Source: SFHK01 sp045538305 (GTDB lineage: Bacteria > Bacillota > Clostridia > Christensenellales > Aristaeellaceae). Taken from it: a stretch of 37,074 nt of DNA. Below, one piece after another: positions 26,229 to 34,585 of this stretch. The position numbers were made by a program, and so were the translations under genes. Position 1 is the first letter of the stretch. Each line of letters starts with the position of its first letter. The notes under the pieces are model-generated. The model had not been told where the DNA came from, did no database searches, and saw only the letters and a program-made list of their open reading frames with translations. The DNA is taken from positions 1-37,074 of the forward strand of contig JAZSRC010000095.1 of assembly GCA_045538305.1 (NCBI GenBank), read 5' to 3'.

Positions 26229-26633
26229 ATGGCTCAGATGAAGCTTAAAATCGTAACGCCGGACAAGCTGGCGTTTGACGCCGAGGCGGAAAGGGTTATT
26301 GTCAGAACCCTTTCAGGCGATATAGCGATTCTTCCCAATCATGCGGAAATGTCTTCGGCGCTGGGCGTTGGAGTATGCCGTGTTACACAGGATGGAAAAA
26401 CCAGAAAAGCTGCGCTGAACGGCGGTGTGGTTACCGTTGTCGACAACACGGTATCCATCCTTACCGTTACCTTTGAATGGGCGGATGACATCGATCTTGA
26501 ACGCGCTAAAAAAGCGGAACAGGCGGCGCGTGAAAAGCTTGCTGCGTCCGGAATAGGGGAGGCAGGCTACCCGGCGTTGGAAGCCAAGCTAAGAAGATCG
26601 CTGGCGCGCATTCAGGCAGCGAGCGAAGAATAA
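26229..26633 (+). CDS. atpC: F1Fo ATP synthase subunit epsilon
   Basis: The regulatory subunit at the foot of the gamma shaft, 134 residues. A beta-sandwich domain (1-85, with TLSGDIAILPNHAEM typical of the family) is followed by a two-helix C-terminal part (about 88-132) that can inhibit ATP hydrolysis. It closes the operon and is followed directly by a terminator. Confidence 0.95.
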   Translation: MAQMKLKIVTPDKLAFDAEAERVIVRTLSGDIAILPNHAEMSSALGVGVCRVTQDGKTRKAALNGGVVTVVDNTVSILTVTFEWADDIDLERAKKAEQAAREKLAASGIGEAGYPALEAKLRRSLARIQAASEE

Positions 26634-26634
26634 A

Positions 26635-26672
26635 GGAAAAGCGAAGTCGGAAACGGCTTCGTTTTCTTTTTA
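26635..26672 (+). terminator. Terminator of the atp operon
   Basis: GAAAAGCGAAGTC pairs with GGCTTCGTTTTC (one bulged G), followed by TTTTT, starting immediately after the atpC stop. Confidence 0.82.
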
Positions 26673-26685
26673 AGCACATATAAAT

Positions 26686-26705
26686 ACTGGTGCTGACTGG
26701 TGCTG
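26686..26705 (+). repeat. Two direct 10-bp repeats upstream of oppA
   Basis: ACTGGTGCTG occurs twice head to tail (26686-26695, 26696-26705), and a further ACTGGT is at 26712. The 10-base period puts the copies on one face of the helix, about 80 bases upstream of the oppA -35 box. It could be an activator site or a chance duplication. Confidence 0.5.
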
Positions 26706-26783
26706 ATTAGGACTGGTATAGATCAGATATCACTGAAAAATTATGGTATTCATGTTAAACCAAACATTTAATTCATTTTTGTC

Positions 26784-26812
26784 TTGCAATTTCAAAATAA
26801 ATATGCGATACT
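26784..26812 (+). promoter_or_regulatory. Promoter of the opp operon
   Basis: TTGCAA (26784-26789), 17 bases, GATACT (26807-26812), with the start codon 54 bases further. The -35 lies in a 19-bp sequence (26779-26797) shared with the upstream region of the secreted-protein gene at 11050. Confidence 0.7.
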
Positions 26813-26866
26813 ATTACAACCGGGATATATGGTATCTTAGGTAATATTTCAAGGAGGGATTCTCTA

Positions 26867-28753
26867 ATGAAGAAGTTTCTTGCACTGCTTCTTGCCATGA
26901 CCATGGTACTCTCCATGGCAGCTTTTGCAGAGGAAACTGAGAAGGGCACTGTCATCTACGGTTCCACCACCGAGATCGGCGGCGACTTCTGGTTCACTTC
27001 CCACTGGACCAATAACGCGACTGACGCTATGATTCGCGAATTGGCCGATCAATGCTCCACGGTTGTTACCGATCAGGGCGGCGCTCTGGTTGTTAACCCC
27101 ACCGTAACCAGCGACCTCGAAATGGTTGAGAACGATGACGGCACCAAGACCTTCATCATCACCGTTAACGAAGGCCTCGTATTCAACAACGGCGAAGCCA
27201 TCTCCGCTAAGGATTTCGTATGGTCCACCGTATTTGCTTGCTCCAAGGTAGCTGCTGAGCTGGGTGTTAAGTCCACTGCTTCCTCCCAGATCGTTGGCGG
27301 CCAGGATTACTTCGACGGCGTAGTTCCCTACGTTTCCGGCGTAAACCTGATCGATGAGTACACCTTCTCCGTAACCATCGAGTCCGATTACCTGCCCTAC
27401 TTCTATGATCTTTCCTATGCCTCCTTCGGCGCTTACAGCATGAAGTACTGGCTGGGCGAAGGCGTTGAGCTCAAGGATGACGGCGAAGGCTGCTACATCG
27501 CTGGCGAATACACCTCCGAAGCTCTTAAGGATCATGTAGAAAAGGTTCGCTTCTATGCAGGCGAGGACCGCGTTTCTGCTGGCCCGTACAACCTGGTTGA
27601 GTATGATGAGACTGCTAAGCAGGCTACCTTCACCATCAACCCCAACTTCAACGGCAACTTCGAAGGCGTAAAGCCCTCCATCGAGAAGATCGTTGTTGTT
27701 AAGGCTGAAGACGCCACCTGGGCAGACGCTATTGCCACCGGCGCTTTCAACTTCTATGATACCATCACCGATGGTTCCCAGGTCAACACTGCTCTCGACA
27801 TCATCGAGAACGGCGGCTTCGACTACGTACAGTTCGATCGTCCCGGCTACGGCATGATCAACTTCCAGTGCGACTTTGGTCCCACCCAGTTCCTCCCCGT
27901 ACGTCAGGCTATCATCAAGCTGCTTGACCGCAACGAGTTCGCCAACACCTTCTGCATGGGCTGGGGCGGCGTTGTAAACGGCCCCTACGGCACTGCTCTG
28001 TGGCAGTTCCAGGATTCCGAGGAATGGCTCGAGAAGAACCTCAATCCCTATAACTATGATCCCGCTGGCGCCGTAGAGCTGCTGGTTGAAGATGGCTGGG
28101 TACTCAACGCTGAAGGCGGCGAGTGGACCGAAGGCATCCGCTATAAGAAGGTAACTGCTGAAGAAGCCGGCACCTACAAGCACAACGTAACTCTCGCAGA
28201 CGGCACCGTTCTGATGCCCCTCGTAATCGAGTGGTCTTCCTCCGAAGGCAACTCCGTATCCGACCTTCTGAAGGTTATGCTCGCTGAGTCCGAAGCCACC
28301 AAGGCTGCTGGCGTTCAGATCAACCAGAATGTTATGACCTTCTCCGAGCTCCTCAACTTCTACTATCGTGATGCTTCCCAGGGCGAGCAGTATGGCGTAC
28401 CCACCTACGGCATGTTCAACCTGGCCACCAACTTCACTCCCCTCTATGACCAGTCCTATTCCTTCACCTCCGATCCTCACTACGTAGCTCAGGGCTACAA
28501 CCTGAACTACCTGTTTGATGATGTTCTGGATTGGCTGTCCATGGAAATGGTATACGGCGTAGAGTCCACCGACACCACCACCTACCTGATCCTCTGGCAG
28601 AAGTTCATCCAGCGCTGGAACGAGCTCATGCCCCAGGTTCCGCTGTACAGCAACGTATACATCACCATGTATCCGGATTGGCTGGAGAACTACACTCAGG
28701 ATTCCTTCTGGGATTTCCAGCAGGCAATCGTTTACGCAACTGTTGCTGAATAA
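26867..28753 (+). CDS. oppA: Oligopeptide ABC transporter substrate-binding protein (family 5)
   Basis: An extracellular peptide-binding protein of 628 residues. A signal peptide (MKKFLALLLAMTMVLSMAAFA) ends before EE; no lipobox Cys follows, which is unusual for a Gram-positive binding protein. The early VIYGSTTEIGGDFW and TFIITVNEGLVFNNGEAISAKDFVWS segments match SBP family 5 (OppA/DppA). AAGGAGGG is an ideal ribosome site. Codon choice is much more restricted than in neighbouring genes (TCC, ACC, GGC, AAC, GTA/GTT dominate), a sign of very high expression. A hairpin after the stop separates it from the membrane and ATPase genes. The substrate is taken as peptide from family and operon, not proven. 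Confidence 0.94.
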   Translation: MKKFLALLLAMTMVLSMAAFAEETEKGTVIYGSTTEIGGDFWFTSHWTNNATDAMIRELADQCSTVVTDQGGALVVNPTVTSDLEMVENDDGTKTFIITVNEGLVFNNGEAISAKDFVWSTVFACSKVAAELGVKSTASSQIVGGQDYFDGVVPYVSGVNLIDEYTFSVTIESDYLPYFYDLSYASFGAYSMKYWLGEGVELKDDGEGCYIAGEYTSEALKDHVEKVRFYAGEDRVSAGPYNLVEYDETAKQATFTINPNFNGNFEGVKPSIEKIVVVKAEDATWADAIATGAFNFYDTITDGSQVNTALDIIENGGFDYVQFDRPGYGMINFQCDFGPTQFLPVRQAIIKLLDRNEFANTFCMGWGGVVNGPYGTALWQFQDSEEWLEKNLNPYNYDPAGAVELLVEDGWVLNAEGGEWTEGIRYKKVTAEEAGTYKHNVTLADGTVLMPLVIEWSSSEGNSVSDLLKVMLAESEATKAAGVQINQNVMTFSELLNFYYRDASQGEQYGVPTYGMFNLATNFTPLYDQSYSFTSDPHYVAQGYNLNYLFDDVLDWLSMEMVYGVESTDTTTYLILWQKFIQRWNELMPQVPLYSNVYITMYPDWLENYTQDSFWDFQQAIVYATVAE

Positions 28754-28776
28754 TTCAGCCGACATTTAATTTGCGG

Positions 28777-28811
28777 CATGAGGGGGCGGCTGAAAAGCCC
28801 GTCCCCTCATG
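28777..28811 (+). terminator. Strong hairpin between oppA and oppB, partial terminator or mRNA stabiliser
   Basis: CATGAGGGG pairs with CCCCTCATG, and the inner GGCT/AGCC extends the stem round a GAAA-like loop. No T run follows (GTTAATCAAG), so it should not stop all transcription. It would raise oppA mRNA over the downstream genes, which is common for binding-protein operons. The remaining bases before oppB are AT-rich; no second promoter is clear. Confidence 0.75.
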
Positions 28812-28911
28812 TTAATCAAGGGAAACCGGTACAAATAATGCAAATACCATATAGTTTTTTAAAAAATGAAGGATTATATGGCAAAATGTGCATCAAAAGG
28901 GGCGACGCCGG

Positions 28912-29937
28912 ATGGGCAGATATATTTTGAAACGTCTCGTGTATATTGTGATTGTTTTCCTTATTATCTCTTTCGCAATGTACATGCTTTACAATTTAAT
29001 ACCAACTGATCCGGCTAGGGCCGAAATGGAGCCGCTGCGTAAAACGCTTAAGCCTGATGAGTACGAAAAGCAGTATAGGCAGCTTCGTCAGGAAATGGGT
29101 CTTGACGATAATATGATCGTACGCTATCTGCGCTGGATGGGACTGTGGACGGATACCGATGGTAAGTCCTTCAACGGTCTGCTTCAGGGCAACTTTGGTT
29201 ATTCCAATTATTACAAAAAGAATGTTGTAGATGCCATCATTTCTCCGATGAAGAACACCATTTTCATCAACATCTTCTCTACCATTGCTGCGCTTGGCAT
29301 CACGATTCCGCTTGGAATTTTCTGCGCGGTTCATAAGAATCGAAAGTTCGACCAGTCTACGCAGGTTGTTACCATGCTGGGCTACAGCATCCCGGTATAC
29401 ATCATTGCGCTGGTATTTATGTTCCTTTTCTGTGTTGTTTGGAAGATTTTCCCTGTAATGGGCATGAAAACGCCTGGAGCCACATATGAGGCGGGATCCT
29501 GGGACGAGTTTGTTGATATGCTGTATCACATTTCTCTGCCGGTCATCGTAATGACCTTTGGCTCTCTGGGCGGAATGACCCGCTATGTTCGCTCTTCCAT
29601 GATCGAAGCTCTTTCTATGGACTATATCCGTACCGCTCGTGCAAAGGGCTTAAGAGAAAAGGTAGTTATTTATTCGCATGCATGGCGAAATGCATTGCTT
29701 CCCGTAATCACGAGTATTCTTGGTTGGTTCATCGGCATTTTCGGCGGCTCTGTTGTTATAGAGAATACTTTCTCCCTTTCCGGTATGGGCAGACTGTATT
29801 GGATTGGTCTGAACAACAACGACTTCGAGCTCGTTCTTGCCATCCAGATGTTCTATTCGATCGTATCTTTGATCGGTGCTCTTCTGATCGATATCAGCTA
29901 CGGACTTGTTGATCCGCGCGTACGCGTTGATAAGTAA
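28912..29937 (+). CDS. oppB: Oligopeptide ABC transporter permease, OppB type
   Basis: First membrane subunit of the transporter, 341 residues. TM1 is at about 10-28 (VYIVIVFLIISFAMYMLYNLIP), followed by the extracytoplasmic loop and further helices. The cytoplasmic EAA loop that contacts an ATPase is DYIRTARAKGLREKVVIYSHAWRNALLP-like (about 233-260). An upstream GTG at 28888 is in frame, but the ATG at 28912 has AAAGGGGCG in front and starts MGRYILKRLVYI, the standard beginning. Nothing is inserted in this subunit, unlike its OppC partner. Confidence 0.94.
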   Translation: MGRYILKRLVYIVIVFLIISFAMYMLYNLIPTDPARAEMEPLRKTLKPDEYEKQYRQLRQEMGLDDNMIVRYLRWMGLWTDTDGKSFNGLLQGNFGYSNYYKKNVVDAIISPMKNTIFINIFSTIAALGITIPLGIFCAVHKNRKFDQSTQVVTMLGYSIPVYIIALVFMFLFCVVWKIFPVMGMKTPGATYEAGSWDEFVDMLYHISLPVIVMTFGSLGGMTRYVRSSMIEALSMDYIRTARAKGLREKVVIYSHAWRNALLPVITSILGWFIGIFGGSVVIENTFSLSGMGRLYWIGLNNNDFELVLAIQMFYSIVSLIGALLIDISYGLVDPRVRVDK

Positions 29938-29956
29938 TTGAAGGAGGGAAAGCATA

Positions 29957-31807
29957 ATGTCTAAAAACAAAAAGCAATTCTTCCTTGTACGCTGGTTCAA
30001 GCGCATGTTCCTTGGCAGCAGCAAGGAAATAGTAGATATCATGAAGGAAGAACAGCTTCAAACGCCTTTTAAGACAATGATGAAGAAGTTCTTGAAAAAG
30101 AAGACCGTCATCTTTGCTCTTTCGCTGTTCATTCTGATTTTTGCATTTGTTCTGATTGGACCGAAGTATTGGATTCTCGATCTCAGCGAACAGGATTCCA
30201 CGCTCACCAATCAGCCTCCGGGATACAATATGATGAAGGTTCCGAAGGATATCCGCGACAACATCGTTGATATTGCGCCCGGCGATACCTATGGTATCGG
30301 CATCGACGATAGCGGTAATGTGCACGTATGGGGCAATACGAAGATTACCGACAAGATTGACATTTCCGATATTCCCAGCGAAGTCAAGGAAGCCAATATT
30401 ACAATGGTAGCCAGCGGTGACGACCATGTAGTTGCACTTGATGATCAGGGTCAGCTCTACGTTTGGGGCAATACCCGCCTTCAGCAGAACAAGTTTTCTA
30501 ACGAGATGCTTAAGGATCAGAAGGATGGCTGGACTGTAAAGCAGCTGGAAGCCAGCACGCAGTTTTCCGCCGTTGTAACGGATGAAGGCGATCTGTATCT
30601 CTGGGGCAACGCTAACCAGAATGATATCAAGGTAAACAAAAAGTATCAGGGAAAGATTGCCAAGGTTGGCCTTACCGCAAACCATTATGTATGTCTGCTT
30701 GAGGACGGTTCCGTAGTATATGCGGGTAATAAGGCAAAAGATAATCCGCTTGCCACGCTTCCCAAGGCAATGAAGAACAAAAAGTTTGTGGATATTACCA
30801 CTACATCAACTGCTGCCGCAGCAATTACAGCAGAAGGCGAATTGTTCGTATGGGGCAACACCGTACGCGGTGAAGACAAGATTCCCGAATTTGATGCGCC
30901 GGTAAAGAGCATTTATGGCGGACGTTATCACTTTACTGCAGTTCTTGAAAATGGTAAGGTGCATTCCTGGGGAAACAACAAGTATAAGCAGTCTGAAGTT
31001 CCGGAAACGCTGAAAAACGGCGAGGCCGAAATCAACAAAGTATTTGTTGGAAATCACCAGAACTATGTACAGACCACAGACGGCGAAATCATCACCTGGG
31101 GTCTTAAGGGCTTCCTGCTCGGAAGTGACGATCTTGGACGCGATATGCTGACCCGAATCGTAAACGGTGGCGCCGTAACGATGACGGTAGGCGCAATTTC
31201 CGTTGTTATCGCAACTGTTATCGGCGTACTGCTTGGCGGTCTTGCCGGATACTTTGGCGGCAAAACGGATATTCTGATCATGCGAATTGCCGAGATCATC
31301 GGCGGTCTTCCGTTTATTCCGTTTGCTATGATTCTTTCCGCTGTTATCGGTTCGCGCCTTGACTCGAACCAGAAGATGTACTTGATAATGGTGGTTCTGG
31401 GTGTTCTGAGCTGGACGGGAACCTGCCGTCTGGTTCGCGCTCAGATTCTTGCGCAGCGCGAAATGGAGTATGTAACGGCAGCCAAAGCAATGGGTATCAA
31501 GGAAGTTACGATTGTATTCAGACACATTCTTCCCAATGTATTCTCGCTTCTCCTTGTAAGCATGACTCTTTCTTTCGCAACCTGCATGCTTACCGAGTCT
31601 ACTCTTTCTTACCTTGGCTTCGGTATTCCGCTGCCGCAGCCGACATGGGGCAACCTGCTTGACGGCGCGAATAACTCTGTTGTTATTCAGCAGTATTGGT
31701 GGAGATGGGCGTTCCCTGCGGCAATTTTCGGTATGTGTACAATCTGCATCAACATGATTGGCGACGGCCTCAGAGATGCGGTTGACCCGAAGAGCAATGA
31801 AAGATAA
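29957..31807 (+). CDS. OppC-type permease with an inserted seven-repeat RCC1-like propeller
   Basis: Second membrane subunit, 616 residues, about twice the usual 300. TM1 is at about 50-68. The permease body resumes at 387 with LLGSDDLGRDMLTR (normally H-x-x-GTDxLGRD), has more membrane helices, the EAA loop EYVTAAKAMGIKEVTIVFRH (504-523) and the typical LSYLGFGIPLPQPTWG. Between them, residues 100-385 hold seven repeats of about 43 residues with the RCC1 pattern (alanine/valine core, D-x-G-x-L/V-x-x-WGN). The WGN-type motifs are at 125, 170, 216, 256 (AGN), 299, 338 and 381 (WGL). Seven is the number needed to close a propeller. The domain must lie outside the membrane. Ribosome site GGAGGG; intact frame across both junctions, so not an assembly join. 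Function of the propeller is unknown; docking of OppA or peptide capture are guesses. Confidence 0.93.
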   Translation: MSKNKKQFFLVRWFKRMFLGSSKEIVDIMKEEQLQTPFKTMMKKFLKKKTVIFALSLFILIFAFVLIGPKYWILDLSEQDSTLTNQPPGYNMMKVPKDIRDNIVDIAPGDTYGIGIDDSGNVHVWGNTKITDKIDISDIPSEVKEANITMVASGDDHVVALDDQGQLYVWGNTRLQQNKFSNEMLKDQKDGWTVKQLEASTQFSAVVTDEGDLYLWGNANQNDIKVNKKYQGKIAKVGLTANHYVCLLEDGSVVYAGNKAKDNPLATLPKAMKNKKFVDITTTSTAAAAITAEGELFVWGNTVRGEDKIPEFDAPVKSIYGGRYHFTAVLENGKVHSWGNNKYKQSEVPETLKNGEAEINKVFVGNHQNYVQTTDGEIITWGLKGFLLGSDDLGRDMLTRIVNGGAVTMTVGAISVVIATVIGVLLGGLAGYFGGKTDILIMRIAEIIGGLPFIPFAMILSAVIGSRLDSNQKMYLIMVVLGVLSWTGTCRLVRAQILAQREMEYVTAAKAMGIKEVTIVFRHILPNVFSLLLVSMTLSFATCMLTESTLSYLGFGIPLPQPTWGNLLDGANNSVVIQQYWWRWAFPAAIFGMCTICINMIGDGLRDAVDPKSNER

Positions 31808-31821
31808 GGAGGTGGACGATA

Positions 31822-32820
31822 ATGGCACTTCTTGAACTGAAAGATCTGCATACTTTCTTCACAACCAAGCGCGGCACGGTAAAGGCTGTTAATGGTGTAT
31901 CCTACAGCGTAGAGCCTGGTCGTACGCTGGGCGTTGTAGGCGAGTCCGGTTCCGGAAAGAGTGTTTCCGCCATGAGTATCCTCCAGCTTCTCGATGGAAA
32001 CGGCTACATCGACTCCGGTGAGATAATCTTTAACGGAAAAGAACTCACCAAGCTCGACCGCAACGAAATGTATAAGATTCGCGGAAATGAAATTTCCGTT
32101 ATCTTCCAGGAGCCGATGACTTCGCTGAACCCTGTATTCTCTGTAGAGAAGCAGGTCAGTGAACCGTTTATGATTCATCAGGGTATGAGCAAAGCGCAGG
32201 CCAAACAAATGGTTATAAAAATGCTCAAGGATGTTAAGATTCCGAACCCTGAAACCGTGGCAAAGCAGTATCCCCATCAGCTTTCCGGCGGTATGAGACA
32301 GCGTGTAATGATCGCCATGGCACTTGCCTGCCAGCCGAAGCTTCTGATCGCTGATGAACCTACCACAGCACTTGACGTAACGATTCAGGCACAGATTCTG
32401 AAGCTGATGAACGACCTTAAGAGAGAGCGCGGCACCAGCATTCTGTTTATTACTCACGATCTTGGCGTAATCTGCCAAATGGCTGACGATGTTGCCGTTA
32501 TGTACTGCGGACAGGTTGTTGAGCATGCTCCGTCCAGAACCATTTTCTCCAAGCCGGAGTTCTCACATCCCTACACTGAAGGCTTGATGACTTCGATTCC
32601 CAGGCTTGATACACCCACGGATGAAAGGCTTGACGCTATCCCCGGTGCTGTACCGCATCCGTTGGATCTGCCGAAAGGCTGTAAGTTCGCTCCGCGCTGC
32701 AAATACTGCACGCAGAAGTGTATTGATGAGGAGCCTGAGCTTGTAGAAGTTGCACCCGGTCAGCAGATTCGCTGCTTCTATCCCAGAAAGGGGGAGCGTC
32801 ATGCAAACCACAACCAATAA
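31822..32820 (+). CDS. oppD: Oligopeptide ABC transporter ATPase, OppD type
   Basis: First ATPase subunit, 332 residues, of normal length and without insertions. Walker A GESGSGKS, Q-loop VIFQEPMTSLNPV, signature LSGGMRQR, Walker B LLIADEPTTALD and switch His in FITHDLGV are intact. The C-terminal oligopeptide-transporter domain has the Cys set GCKFAPRCKYCTQKC and a later RCFYP, a pattern that in some dipeptide transporters binds an iron-sulphur cluster. AAGGAGGTGG precedes the ATG. It overlaps the next gene by 20 bases. Confidence 0.95.
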   Translation: MALLELKDLHTFFTTKRGTVKAVNGVSYSVEPGRTLGVVGESGSGKSVSAMSILQLLDGNGYIDSGEIIFNGKELTKLDRNEMYKIRGNEISVIFQEPMTSLNPVFSVEKQVSEPFMIHQGMSKAQAKQMVIKMLKDVKIPNPETVAKQYPHQLSGGMRQRVMIAMALACQPKLLIADEPTTALDVTIQAQILKLMNDLKRERGTSILFITHDLGVICQMADDVAVMYCGQVVEHAPSRTIFSKPEFSHPYTEGLMTSIPRLDTPTDERLDAIPGAVPHPLDLPKGCKFAPRCKYCTQKCIDEEPELVEVAPGQQIRCFYPRKGERHANHNQ

Positions 32821-34354
32821 GACTCCGCTTCTCAGAATCAGTAACCTCAAGCAGTACTTCCCCCTCAAAAAGAAGGGCTTGTACGTAAAGGCAAACGACG
32901 GCATTACCCTTGATATCTATCAGGGCGAAACGCTGGGTTTGGTAGGCGAATCCGGCTGCGGTAAGTCTACCCTTGGAAGAACGCTTCTTCAGCTGTACAA
33001 GCAGACGGATGGCCGTACGATGTATTACGGCAGAAGCCTTGATGATATTGCGCCGAAATACGTAGGAAAAACCTATTCAAATCTCGAAAAGCGAATCCGT
33101 CAATTGCATACGCTTGAAAAGAAGCGCGATGCGCTTCAGGCTGAAGCGGATAAGATGAAGGACGGCCCCGCGAAATACAAATTGATGAACGAATGCGAAT
33201 TTGCACGTAAGGAAGCAAACGATGCGTTTCTCGATATTGTAAACCTCATCGGCGGTTTCCTGATTGCAAAGGATATTCCGTCTGTAGCGGCGGCATTTAC
33301 AAAATCGTATAAAGCTTCTGCAGCAAAGTGCAAGCTTCAGGAGAAGATGAGCAAGCTTGTTCTGAACCTCGAGGATGCAAAATTTGCCCTTGAAACCGCA
33401 AAGAAGGAAGAAAAAGGGGTTTCAGGCAAAGAAAAGAAAGTCGTAAAAGCAGAACAGGCGATTGAGGAGCTCCAGAAGAAGATCGATCAGGCTCAGGAAG
33501 TTCTGGATAAAACGCATGAAGTAATCAATGATATGCGTAAGCCCTATACAAACGACGTAGAGTTCCAGAGGCTTGAGCAGTATCGTGATAATGGCGTGGA
33601 TCTTGCCAGACTGGAATATGATGAGATTCGCCACTTAAGAAGCGATCTTCAGATGATCTTCCAGGATCCGTACTCTTCTTTGAACCCGCGTATGACTGTC
33701 GGACAGATTATTTCTGAAGGCATGAAGGCGCACAACATGTTCAAAAAGAGCGATGACCGCCTTCAGCAGGCAGTTATCAAGGTAATGGATGACGCAGGTC
33801 TGCAGGCGTACTTCATTCATCGTTATCCGCATCAGTTCTCCGGCGGTCAGCGTCAGAGAATTGGTATCGCAAGATCGTTGGCTGTAAATCCGAAGTTCGT
33901 GGTTTGCGACGAAGCGGTATCCGCGTTGGACGTTTCCATTCAGAGCCAGATTATCAATCTGCTCAAGGATTTGAAGGAACAGCAGAATCTGACCTATCTG
34001 TTCATCACGCATGACCTTTCCGTTGTTAAGTACATTTCCGATCGAATCGGCGTTATGTACCTTGGCAATATGGTTGAGCTTGCCGCTTCAAAGGATTTGT
34101 TTGCAAATCCCAAGCATCCGTATACCGAAGCACTGATGAACGCCATTCCCACGACGGATGTAGATGCAGATAAAGAAATACAGATTCTGGAAGGCGATAT
34201 TCCCAGCCCCGTTCGTCCGCCGTCCGGCTGCAAGTTCCATACGAGATGCAAGTATGCTACCGAGATTTGCAAGCATATGGTACCGCAGTGGGAAGAGGTT
34301 GAACCCGATCACTTTGTAGCCTGCCACCATCACCTCGGCAGCCAGAAGGGATAA
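32801..34354 (+). CDS. OppF-type ATPase with a ~190-residue insertion, partly coiled coil
   Basis: Second ATPase subunit, 517 residues against about 320 usual. Walker A GESGCGKST is at 49-57 and the strand LLQLYKQTDGRTMYYGRSLDDI (62-83) ends as in other OppF. The next conserved block, LRSDLQMIFQDPYSSLNPRM, normally follows within 20 residues but appears only at 279. The intervening ~85-275 is rich in Lys, Glu, Ala, Leu with heptad-like stretches (92-145 and 176-247). The remaining motifs are intact: FSGGQ 346-350, FVVCDEAVSALD 366-377, His404, and the C-terminal Cys set (C477, C483, C490, C508). The start at 32801 is preceded by AAAGGGGGAG and overlaps oppD by 20 bases. The insertion faces the cytoplasm. 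Confidence 0.93.
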   Translation: MQTTTNKTPLLRISNLKQYFPLKKKGLYVKANDGITLDIYQGETLGLVGESGCGKSTLGRTLLQLYKQTDGRTMYYGRSLDDIAPKYVGKTYSNLEKRIRQLHTLEKKRDALQAEADKMKDGPAKYKLMNECEFARKEANDAFLDIVNLIGGFLIAKDIPSVAAAFTKSYKASAAKCKLQEKMSKLVLNLEDAKFALETAKKEEKGVSGKEKKVVKAEQAIEELQKKIDQAQEVLDKTHEVINDMRKPYTNDVEFQRLEQYRDNGVDLARLEYDEIRHLRSDLQMIFQDPYSSLNPRMTVGQIISEGMKAHNMFKKSDDRLQQAVIKVMDDAGLQAYFIHRYPHQFSGGQRQRIGIARSLAVNPKFVVCDEAVSALDVSIQSQIINLLKDLKEQQNLTYLFITHDLSVVKYISDRIGVMYLGNMVELAASKDLFANPKHPYTEALMNAIPTTDVDADKEIQILEGDIPSPVRPPSGCKFHTRCKYATEICKHMVPQWEEVEPDHFVACHHHLGSQKG

Positions 34355-34357
34355 AAA

Positions 34358-34573
34358 ATGCTTTTTCAGGGACGGTTTGAAAAACAGCTGAAAAGCATCA
34401 GCAAAAGGAATGGCGATTCAAAGCGCGCATATGATGAGGAAGAGCTGGCCTCCAAGCTCGAAAAGGGAGATCTGCCCGCAATGATCATCTCGGCAATGAT
34501 TATTATATTGCCGGTTGCGCTGTTATTCCTGGTTGCGATAAGCTTAATAGGATTCTTCTTCATAGTTCGCTGA
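34358..34573 (+). CDS. Small single-span membrane protein, last gene of the opp operon
   Basis: A 71-residue protein: a basic then acidic N-terminal half (KRAYDEEELASKLEKGD) and one hydrophobic segment at 41-69 ending in a single Arg. I do not recognise it. It starts four bases after the oppF stop, with AGAAGGGA at good distance, and a terminator follows, so it is very probably translated and belongs to the operon. Its soluble half would lie in the cytoplasm by the positive-inside rule only weakly. An accessory of the modified transporter is an inference from position. Confidence 0.68.
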   Translation: MLFQGRFEKQLKSISKRNGDSKRAYDEEELASKLEKGDLPAMIISAMIIILPVALLFLVAISLIGFFFIVR

Positions 34574-34585
34574 GAAGCGAAAGTT

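Noticed and set aside
26864..28765. 633-codon open frame on the minus strand over oppA
   Set aside because: It mirrors a gene with extreme codon bias, which keeps the antisense frame free of stops; oppA has the signal peptide, ribosome site, promoter and family motifs.
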